Part shown: positions 56,195 through 64,000 of the stretch, one piece after another | Layout: every line of letters starts with the position of its first letter | Numbering within the stretch: the stretch's first letter is position 1 | NCBI GenBank assembly: GCA_958510825.1 | Contig: OY294051.1 | Coordinates: forward strand, 31,437,667-31,501,666 | Direction of reading: 5' to 3' | DNA: 64,000 bases | DNA from: Brachypterus glaber | Lineage: Eukaryota > Arthropoda > Insecta > Coleoptera > Kateretidae | Notes under the pieces: generated by a model | Databases searched by the model: none | What the model saw: only the letters and a program-made list of their open reading frames with translations | What the model was told of the DNA's origin: nothing | Position numbers and translations under genes: made by a program

Positions 56195-57050
56195 AAAAAG
56201 GAGGAGGTTATCAATTTATGTTTGTTCCCGCATAACTTTGTAACGGATGAACGGAATTTGATGAAACCTTTTGCAACTTAACGAGGACATTCATGAGGTG
56301 GTCCCGTTTGAATTTGACGCTCGGATAATGCCGGGTAAACCGGATAATTAAGATAAATCTAATCGTCTTAACGCAATTTCACTTAAAACCGGCTTAATTT
56401 TTTTCTAACACCAACAAAATTTTTAGAAAATGATCGGATAAGCCGGATAACTTGATTAAGGGGTCACTCAAATATTACCGCAGGCTACAAATCTTTTAAA
56501 TACCGTTAAACTTGATTCTGTGGACCTGTAATATTAAAATACCAAGAGAAAATTATAAAATTTGTGATTATACCATAAGGCGTTATTTAATTATTACTTA
56601 ACGCTTAAAGTTTAACAAGAATTTTCTTTAGTATTTCGTTTAAAATAAGGTTGGTTTGGACTCTTGGGCGCTGAAATAAAAATACTACTAAATTTTAATT
56701 TTTAGAAATTTATCTTTAGATGATGACGTCACAACGCACTAATAGTGCGTTGTGACGTCAGCAGCTTGCTGAGATGGATGGGCAACTATAATTTAGCTTA
56801 AATGACGTTATAAATCTACAAGTGCTGTGTCTCTAAAAAGTAAAAAATAAAAACTTTCGCAAAAAAAATTAACCGACTTCTGTCTCTAAAAAGTAAAAAA
56901 TAAAAAATAAGTCGGTGCCAATTTCACAGAAACAATTAAACCACAAAAATAATTGTTATTATTTAATTTAGGGAGTGGTGATATTTTATTATTTTTTATT
57001 TTTTACTTTTTAGAGACAGAAGTCGGTTCATTTTTTTTGCGAAAAGTTTT
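56195..57050 (+). mobile_element. Dispersed 0.85-kb repeat, copy 2
   Basis: This second copy of the repeat at 8420-9285 has the same orientation and the same internal order. It differs by small indels, including an extra tract with two copies of GTGCGTTGTGACGTC or its complement near 56723-56760 that forms a dyad. Confidence 0.6.
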
Positions 57051-57131
57051 TATCATTAATAAATATGTAAAAAATACAATGAGTGCAATCAACATGGTTA
57101 TGTAACTCAAAAATATATACATTACATTACA

Positions 57132-57250
57132 TGTTTGTTTAACCTCGTACTATTCTACTGAATTAAGCATCCCCTAAGTCCAGGACTTGTGTGGGCTAGT
57201 AGTAGAGGGAACCACCGGCTTTAACTGACTTTCGAACCAGTTTATAGGGA
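57132..57250 (-). mobile_element. Truncated SINE, 3' half
   Basis: It is the complement of 24576-24692: AAGCATCCCCTAAGTCCAGG, GGGAACCACCGGCTTTAACT and CTTTCGAACCAG. The tRNA-like head is missing, as expected for 5' truncation. Confidence 0.75.
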
Positions 57251-57527
57251 GTGTCCACTTCACTTATCGCATTTTATACTCATCAAAATAAAGGTTTATT
57301 TTCCCTTATGAGGCAAATAAGTTTTAATTACATTTCTTAAAGCGTATTTAATGCAGTCCCGAACAAATTGCAAGAAATTAACAATATAAAAAGATTTAAA
57401 CGTAGAATTAGACAATTTATTACGAGTTAACGAACGAAAATAACTCACAATTACTTAGACATTAAAAGCATTTAAATAATTAGTTTATTAACTTTTGTAT
57501 TTAAATTTTGTATTTGTATTTTTTATA

Positions 57528-57640
57528 CAGTGCGGTCCAAAAGTCCCCCCTCTTAACTTTTAAATGAGTTGACATATCAACTTTAAATCCAGACGATGTA
57601 AATGGGACAACATACACTATATTTTGGAGAATATTTAAAT
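57528..57640 (+). repeat. Single end of the GTGCGGTCCAAAAGTC element
   Basis: CAGTGCGGTCCAAAAGTCCC and AACTTTTAAATGAGTTGACA match the left end of 16588-17300; the rest of the element is not present. Confidence 0.55.
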
Positions 57641-58369
57641 TTTAAGCTTATGCTCTTGTGGTTTTGAATCTCATAAAATTTTCTTTTCGACCTTATATTT
57701 TTTTCACTTTCATTAAACAATTTCCTTATGGTCCCCTACTTACATTTTTTAAGCAGGGTTAAATAGTTCAGAAGGATACCTGTTAATTTATCCATAGTAT
57801 AGCTGCAGTAAGATATGATGTGTTTTTTGCAGTAGTTTTAAGTCCTGTAGATTTTTCATCAAAAAATTAATCTAAGCTAAATGAGCAGTTGGCTGAGACG
57901 ATTTAGGAACATGTAAAACTACCGTATTATACTTTTCTGGTGCTTACGCGCTTTAAAGAGTACCGTCAATTGGGGTGACTTCGGACGGTGTAGGTGACTT
58001 CGGGCAAAGCGTAGACGTCTCCTTTCATAAATTCAAGGCAGCTCGCGGGCATTTTTATTTTTGTTAGTCGAGTTTACATAGTGGACAGTTGCGGACACTT
58101 GTTTTGGTGAGCTTTTTCCCAATATTTACATTTTTATTAGGTAGTAATGATAATCATTTTTAGAAAAGGTGTAAAAGTCTTTTGTTGTACTTTTCATGTA
58201 TAATTTTAAAGTTTTTCATTTCTTTAATAAAAAGGTCCACGTTTTAGGAAAATTTTGGCTCTAGTTTCATTTTCTTATCTCTCGTTAATTTTATATACGT
58301 GGTTATAACCAAAATATGTACCTTTTAGGTGGTGACTTCGGACATGGCTCAAAACTATAAAAAAAACCT

Positions 58370-58620
58370 GAGACTGAAGAAGTAATCAAAAAAACTGAGG
58401 AACAAACTAAAAACTGTTTATCCGAAAATAGGCAAGAATTTTATGTAAATGATTTTGCTATTATTAAACTTCCTATTGAAAATTCTTTAAATAATAATTT
58501 TTTTGTGGGACAAAATTTAGCTGTAGAAGGATAGCTTAGTTAGCTTTCTCAGAGGAAAGATAATTGGAAATGAAGTTGTATTTCCACAATAATTGTGACG
58601 AAAGCATTATCAGGCAAACA
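58370..58620 (+). pseudogene. Decayed DNA-transposon protein tail (pogo/jerky-like, tentative)
   Basis: One frame reads KKTEEQTKNCLSENRQEFYV, NDFAIIKLPIENSLNNNFFV and GQNLAVEG before a stop; another frame then gives VSFLRGKIIGNEVVFPQ. The order V.DF..IK.P......FVGQ......V.FLR......FP is the small C-terminal domain often attached to pogo/Tigger- or jerky-like transposases in insects, as I remember it. A TGGGGTGACTTCGGAC phrase upstream (57973-57988) and again at 58330 may belong to the same element. At least one frameshift and several stops break it. Confidence 0.4.
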
Positions 58621-58664
58621 GAAATTTATCAAAGATTTTTTCCTCTGCATTTGCGAAGAAACCG

Positions 58665-58703
58665 ATACATATTTTATTTATTTATTTATTTATTTATTTA
58701 TAC
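58665..58703 (+). repeat. Simple repeat (ATTT)n
   Basis: TTTATTTATTTATTTATTTA runs for about 35 bp. Confidence 0.7.
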
Positions 58704-59142
58704 TCTTTAGGAACCCAATTAATTAGATGGATTATACCACCCTGTAAATAAAATTCGTGTAAAATTACCATCACCGGCATTGGTTATTTAATGCCCTTAG
58801 AAATACATAAAATTTACCATATTCGACATGTAATATTTTAGTATACTAATAATGTAATATTTTACCATATTAATCATGTAATTTTTTTTCCATATACGTA
58901 ATTTATATTTTTATTATTAATATATAGTTTTGGATAATTTCTACAAAAATTATCTAAATTTTGTAAAGCTTGCAAACGTGCAATTTTTAAGTTTTTGGCA
59001 TATATGCTATATATGAAAAACTTTAAAATCTTACATTTGCAAGCTTTAGAAAATATAAATAATTTCTATAGAAATTATCCAAAATTTCTATTTATATAGC
59101 ATAGAACATAAAAAATAAAACCATTAAGTTTGTTATAATGTT

Positions 59143-59345
59143 GCGTGGGGATCCCAATGTACTAGCACGGTCTCTATGTTAGTATGACAACATTTTGTAT
59201 ACAATACACACATTGCAGTATTTAATATTACAAGTAAAGTATAAATACCAATGGTGGGCCACCATTGGTGGCGATATAAATAAAAAATATGTATTAACAA
59301 ATAACATTCAGTATTGAAAATACAACGATATTTTTTGAGTGTTTG
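59143..59345 (+). repeat. Half copy of the 26815-27535 palindrome
   Basis: It carries TTGCGTGGGGATCCCAATGT, CAGCATTTGT-like text replaced by ACAACATTTTGTATACAATA, and ends in TTTTTTGAGTGT. It has an extra dyad, CCAATGGTGGGCCACCATTGG, at its middle (about 59248-59268). Confidence 0.55.
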
Positions 59346-59437
59346 TTTTTTGTTTAGAAGTTGTGATGTACCTCATACTGAGAATATAAAATTCGTAGTA
59401 ATATCTAAAAACAGCGAAATTTCCCACTATTTTATGT

Positions 59438-59716
59438 GTGTCTAGAGTTTGTCTAGGTGATGGAAAACGTGTGGATGAAAGGACTTTAATCCCCAGGAAA
59501 GCGGCTACATACAGACAGCCTGATTCATATTTTAGACATCAGGTTGAGGCTGCACCACAGGTTGCACGTAAAGCGGAACAAAGAGATTGGAAGTACAAAG
59601 ACTTACAAGATTGCTTTGTCTTTGTACCTTCTGTCGTTGAGAGTTTTGGTCCTTGGAAAAAAAATATTGTTTTTTATTTTTTAATGAGAAAAGTATTTTT
59701 TCTACTGCCTAATTAA
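59438..59716 (+). pseudogene. Retroelement polymerase C-terminal fragment (tentative)
   Basis: The frame of 92 codons is richer in GC and in varied residues than its surroundings: GDGKRVDERTLIPRKAATYR, then QVEAAPQVARKAEQRDWKYK and DLQDCFVFVPSVVESFGPWK. A G.RPD..TL.P........AA..A..RK..KY..L...F.FVP..VE..G.W order is the tail of a group of reverse-transcriptase proteins seen in many animals. The middle (a WDVT-type segment) is missing. The last 20 residues are AT-rich and probably beyond the natural homology. Its strand is opposite to the host gene, so it is not an exon of it. Confidence 0.5.
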
Positions 59717-59744
59717 GTGCTAACTTACATATTATCTACCGTTG

Positions 59745-59852
59745 TCAAGGCTTGTTTACCTTGACAGCCAATAAAATCAGTGAACTTATTTATTATTGAC
59801 CGTTGTTAAGCGTTATTTATTAACGACGGTCAATAATGAAATATTTTTGAGA
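59745..59852. repeat. Short hairpin
   Basis: ATTATTGACCGTTGTTAA pairs with TTAACGACGGTCAATAAT across a loop of about 10 bases (59798-59842). Confidence 0.6.
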
Positions 59853-60009
59853 CAACTACTAACTTTTTTAAACTTATTTGTCAAACTGACAGCTATGTCA
59901 AAATAATTTTTAAACTTTATTTTTAACTGATATTTGGAGTTACTAGCTTTAGGTAGTAGAAAAAATAGTAATGCACCACGTATGCGAACTGTCTTTAGTG
60001 TTCTCGACT

Positions 60010-61020
60010 GATTATTTAAAAATTTGGGGCAAAAATGTGTTAAGTCTTACATATTTTATCCGTCTAGGCACGCCTCTGGATAAATTAAAAAAATAAATTA
60101 ATTAACATAAACTTATTGCCCTTATTAATACTAGTATACGTGCAAAAGTTCGTCGCTCTAACTTAAAGGGTACAAAAGTTATTAATTAAAAACCTTATTT
60201 TTATTGCAATTTTAAAGAGCCGTAGCTCCCTTAGAGGCTGTCCATATATTACGTAACGCAATTTTTCAAAAAAATTGACCCCCCCCCCCCTGTGTAACAA
60301 ACTGTCACATTTACCAACACACCCCCCCCCCTGTGTAACGCGTAACAATATAAAAATTTTGTTTGGCAATAAATTTAACTCTATTCTCACTATTGATTCG
60401 TTTTACTCGACAAAACAAACATGAACCTAAAATATAGTATAACATAACCTTAAAAAAAATTTACTCGAAAATCGAAAAAAGTCGAAACTTTAAAAAAATA
60501 TTCATAATCAATATCACACAGGGAAAAAATACTAGGTACCTCTTTTTACACTAAGTGTCACATATAACACGTATATTGTTTATGCACAGGTACACAAAAT
60601 AGTACACACATTGGTGTTCTGTGTGTACACATTCCGCGCGAAAATGTACCATCGCCGATGATTCATCGGCAAGATCATGCAAGAACAGGGCCGTAAGATT
60701 TTTTTTATTATCTGTTGACATAGGTTTTTTTACTGATTACAATATTATTTAAATATGCATAGTTTCGTCAATTTTTGTGTGAAAAAGAGAATTATGGGCC
60801 ACTAAATAGTAATGTATGTTGAAATAAAAATACATCTGCCAAGCTTATGAAATAAACATTAAATTTATTTAATTTCCTTTACGTAACGTTTAACGTAACA
60901 AATTCTCTGACCCCCCCCCCTTGGCGCGTTACGTAATATATGGACTTAGGACTTATTTCCGGACCAACCTTTATAGGAACTTTTTTTCATATTTTTTAAC
61001 GTAGAATCTCTTAAATTTCT
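60010..61020 (+). repeat. Copy of the 44288-44992 element, right part, split by a Harbinger-like MITE
   Basis: 60019-60233 matches 44690-44895 and 60946-61020 matches the continuation (CCGGACCAACCTTTATAGGA). The interruption is the MITE at 60234-60945. Confidence 0.65.
60234..60945. mobile_element. PIF/Harbinger-like MITE, copy 2 (inverted)
   Basis: This is the same family as 2497-3233 in opposite orientation, with TTA on both sides (60231-60233 and 60946-60948). It has split a member of the repeat family seen at 44560-44995 and 49500-49921: the text before it and after it matches one continuous sequence there. The right end seems to lack the last few bases of the inverted repeat. The central dyad and the C runs are conserved. 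Confidence 0.7.
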
Positions 61021-61440
61021 CGAACTTATTTCTTACAGGGTTAGTATAATTACTGTAATTTTTCCAAAATCTCCAAAAGTCCAAATAAATATTTACAACA
61101 CATTTAAAAAACAGATTTGTTTGGATTTAGCTGAAAATATATGGAATTCTGTCAAAAGTGATATGAGGAATCGCCGCGACGCGTCGTCAAACCTAATACT
61201 TTTTACCTAAATTTATTTTAATCTAAACAGTCTTGGATATAAAATAACTTCTTGATAAAATCGAATACTTTAGGTAAACTCCTCTGTTTTGATTTTTTTG
61301 TAGATATATCAGACATTAAATTGGCTAAGAAAATATATTTTCAAACAAAAATATAGAATCCACTGACTATAAAAATATTTATTTTTAAACAAAAATATAA
61401 AACCTATTTATGCACAAATTGAGAATTAAGAATTTGTAAA
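61021..61440. other. AT-rich intronic DNA, nothing recognised
   Basis: No credible coding frame. Confidence 0.4.
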
Positions 61441-61447
61441 AAACACT

Positions 61448-61585
61448 AAACGTTTTTGCCTATTTGGAACCCCAGGCAACATAACACTTGTAATTAATAA
61501 CAAGTATTATGTTTTACTGTAACAACTTGTAATTAATAACAAATGTTGCCTGGGGTTCCAAATTGGCAAAAACATTTAGTATTTA
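61448..61585. mobile_element. Short palindromic element
   Basis: GTTTTTGCCTATTTGGAACC, CCAGGCAACAT pairs with ATGTTGCCTGGGGTTCCAAA, TTGGCAAAAAC at the other side; the interior has two copies of ACTTGTAATTAATAACAA. A similar end phrase is at about 23075-23100. Confidence 0.65.
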
Positions 61586-61665
61586 CTACGATAACGAATT
61601 TTCAGTAAGGTTTTATAGGCTGTGGTTAATGTTGAAAATTTTATGTAAATTGATATTAATTTATG

Positions 61666-61933
61666 TAAAAATCCCAACGAACTAATGACCCTTCTCTCTA
61701 GAATAGGCATATCATTTGTAAAAACTGACAAAAACGTAGCCAACATATACATTTGTCTGTCTTACTCGCACAGCTTTGTTCTAACAGAGACACAATAACA
61801 GTTACTGGTAATTGTTATTGTTCAGGCCTGAATATACCTACTATTTATTTACAAACAAACTGAGATGTTGGCGATACTTTATATTAACGGTACGCGTATT
61901 CTAGAGAGAAGAGTTGTTAGTTCGTTGAAAAAT
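61666..61933. mobile_element. MITE with AAAAATCCCAACGAACTAA ends
   Basis: Inverted ends of about 40 bp share CAACGAACTAA, TTCTCTCTAGAATA. 268 bp, no coding frame. Confidence 0.65.
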
Positions 61934-62261
61934 CCTTTTCTACAAACACTGGACTTACATAGTTTTAAAAAATATATTTTTTTTATAAACGTAAAACGGG
62001 TTGTGTGACGAATGTGCTTTTTACGCACAACAATTTTATTTTATATAAAGAATAAAATCCAGTAAAAAAATAAATTATCATTTTTTCAAAATAAATTATT
62101 CACTTGCAGCATTAATAGAATTTTATAATGACCGGGTTCGCCTGTCAATAGTGTCACCTCGTAAAATTTTTGTGAACCTTTAATTATGGTCGCCGCTAAA
62201 GTCGTAAATTAATTATTAATTATTTCAATTATTTATCGTATGCAAGGAATAATTAATTTTA

Positions 62262-62306
62262 TTATAGATAGTAAACAGTTCTATAGAACTGTTTACTATA
62301 GTTTAT
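62262..62306. repeat. Perfect short palindrome
   Basis: TATAGTAAACAGTTCTATAG-type text is mirrored around TATAGAACTG; about 40 bp. Confidence 0.65.
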
Positions 62307-62375
62307 CAACAAACTACAGCAACTACAACATGTTCCTCTACACACTTCATATTTTGCGAGCTTTTTAAAAGCAAA

Positions 62376-63160
62376 ATATACAGGGTGTTGCATTTATCAT
62401 GACAAATATTTTAATAAATTCTAGATATATCAAAAAAGTGTTAAACATAAATACATAGAAAGGGGAGTTTTGTAATACATCATTTTAAAGCTTCTAAAAA
62501 TTCTCTGACAGATTCTGGAAATGGCCTTAATTATTTTAAAGGATTTCAAAATGTATATCAGTCGACTGATAAGACTAGTCATTTTCTAAATTTTATTTTT
62601 CTGCTCGATCTAAATACTTTACAGTCCATTGCTGGGTCCGCAGTAATTGTTTTTTTTTTTTGTGTTTTAAGGCTATTCTCTTAGGCGTGCCAGAAATTTT
62701 TACAGTGAAGTGCTCATTATAAAATAAGGTGTATTATTTAAGGTTCTGTATAAAAACTATCATTTAGTTAATTGATGTTGCCTGTGCCAAAAAAAACTAA
62801 TAAAATTTGCTATCGACATCTATGCATGCAACTGATTTATTACCAGTAGAAAAAGAAATAAATAGAGATAGATCTAGATTAATACGATTCAAAAAAACTG
62901 TACGACTTTTTTTTGGAGATAAAGAATTGATTTATTTGCAATTTTTCCTTTTGGGGCAAATTAAATTAATTTTAGTAAAAATCTTCATGATTTGCCCAAT
63001 GATCAGTTCTTGTTTTAAATGCTAAATTTACTTGCCAATAGTTTCTTTTTAAAGAGCATGACTTTTGAAACAACATACTCAGTATTTGGTCACAACCCTG
63101 GATTCACTTACAACAAAGAATCATAATTTATGTTGGTACTTTTTGTGATTAGTATATTAC
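62376..63160. other. Intronic DNA with a lone TACAGGGTGTTG end
   Basis: TACAGGGTGTTGCATTTATC at about 62379 resembles the ends of the 6364 and 44288 elements but no partner was found. The open frame 62807-63025 is not recognised and is AT-rich. Confidence 0.4.
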
Positions 63161-63164
63161 ACAC

Positions 63165-63415
63165 CGAATACGCGAACCTAGTTTCCAGTGCACGAGAGTG
63201 CACTCGAAGTGCACTGAAATAGGTTTGCGTATATTAAATACCCAAAAACCGCAAAAATTGTCTTAAAAAATTTATTTGTGAATTTGACGTTTTGTGTTTG
63301 ACATTTACTCATTCTCAGATGTAAAATCAGCTTTCCACTTTCCAACCGCTGTCATAGCAACGGGTGGAAAATGAGTACCAACTACTTACCAAGTCGTAGG
63401 AAATAGTATATTACA
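63165..63415 (+). mobile_element. CAGTGCA-hairpin element, single copy
   Basis: It carries CAGTGCACGAGAGTGCACTC with its complement, TTTGACGTTTTGTGTTTGAC, GATGTAAAATCAGCT, GCAACGG and AAGTCGTAGGAAATAGTATA, as in the left arm of the 31975-34690 element. Confidence 0.6.
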
Positions 63416-64000
63416 TATCGAGGTGGAAAATATTTCATTTCCTGAGGGAAAGTTAGCTGACCAAGGGGCGTAGCCTCGCGGTCTGCTAATTCCTGAAGAA
63501 AAACTTTAATGTTCCGCCGAGGTTTGTATGCTATTGTATTCAAGTTTATTCTTATTTTTTTCACAATTTTGTATTTAATTTCTCACAACAAAACTGATCA
63601 TCTTTAAATTTATAAACCTTGCTGAAGTTAGTTACACATTTTTGCTTTATCAATGCATGTATAGATGGCGATCTTCACTATAATAAAATTAAAAATAATT
63701 TTTATTTACTATTAACAATTTTAAAACATATAAATATATTAAATATATTGAATATAAATATTCATTCCACATAAATAATGAATATTTGTCTAAAAAAGTA
63801 TAAAATAACATTATATATTTACTTCGTTAAATTACCAGCAGAGGTAGCACTTATCAGTGATTATCAGCCTTTATCAGTGATTATCAGTGTGTTTCAGAAA
63901 TGACAGCTAAACTGGTTGTAAATGTAATATATATTAGAAATACGAAAATATTGTAATTTAAATGTGTATCTGTCGTTATTTGAAAATAAGTACTTTAAAC
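63416..64000. other. Intronic DNA with one GGCGTAGCC-tipped hairpin
   Basis: At about 63450-63496 AGCTGACC pairs with GGTCTGCT around GGCGTAGCC. The rest is AT-rich with a repeated GATTATCAGTG phrase near 63855-63890. Confidence 0.45.

Larger units (their letters stand above)
48888..64000 (-). other. Upstream intron (at least 15.1 kb) of the guanylate cyclase gene, partial
   Basis: The acceptor at 48888-48889 requires a phase-0 upstream exon, expected to encode the first lobe of the ligand-binding domain with its conserved Cys. I found no matching exon on the minus strand up to 64000, so this intron probably continues past the window. Confidence 0.6.

Noticed and set aside
58665..58703. (ATTT)n as a telomeric or tail signal
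   Set aside because: It is a plain microsatellite without linked retroelement coding sequence.
62807..63025. 72-codon frame with a charged start
   Set aside because: It is AT-rich, without splice-site support or a recognisable motif; I cannot tell it from chance.
49922..64000. Search for the preceding guanylate cyclase exon (first lobe with conserved Cys)
   Set aside because: No minus-strand stretch with acceptor, donor, phase and fitting residues was found; the exon is presumably beyond 64000.

Overview
The window is AT-rich eukaryotic nuclear DNA, almost certainly from an insect with a large, repeat-filled genome (a beetle is my guess, on repeat style only). There is no operon structure, tRNA gene, rRNA gene or CRISPR array. 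Coding density is very low and most open reading frames are short and fall inside repeats.

The only host gene I can support runs on the minus strand across the window. Three exons with good splice sites and compatible phases (48705-48887, 36862-36979, 12922-13071) encode a continuous 150-residue piece of the extracellular ligand-binding domain (ANF-receptor fold) of a receptor-type guanylate cyclase. The introns between them are 11,725 and 23,790 bp. Exons before and after must lie outside the window, so nearly everything here is intron.

The introns are packed with mobile elements, often nested. Retroelement remains: a Penelope-like element with an intact GIY-YIG endonuclease end (4640-5500), a second decayed Penelope GIY-YIG fragment (18060-18425), CR1/Jockey-type reverse transcriptase C-termini (18944-19250 and 25538-26580), a non-LTR RNase H/Cys-His fragment (37698-38815), a probable reverse-transcriptase tail (59438-59716) and a tRNA-derived SINE (24440-24692, partial copy 57132-57250). 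DNA-type elements: a piggyBac-like TTAA element (986-1921), two PIF/Harbinger-like elements with TAA or TTA duplications (2497-3233 and 60234-60945), and many inverted-repeat (MITE or foldback) elements, including two large palindromes lying 11 bp apart at 51357-52496 and 52508-54087. One inverted-repeat element (39739-41038) carries what looks like a coding first exon.

The most striking item is at 32855-33700: three identical 84-nt copies of a sequence that folds as a type I hammerhead ribozyme with all core nucleotides, two in direct tandem 436 bp apart and one inverted. A second hammerhead-like motif sits at the end of the Penelope element (4688-4724). Together they suggest Penelope/retrozyme-type elements whose RNA self-cleaves. 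A second recurring pattern is a small GGC-N3/4-GCC mini-hairpin at the tip of long AT-rich hairpins in several unrelated repeat families.
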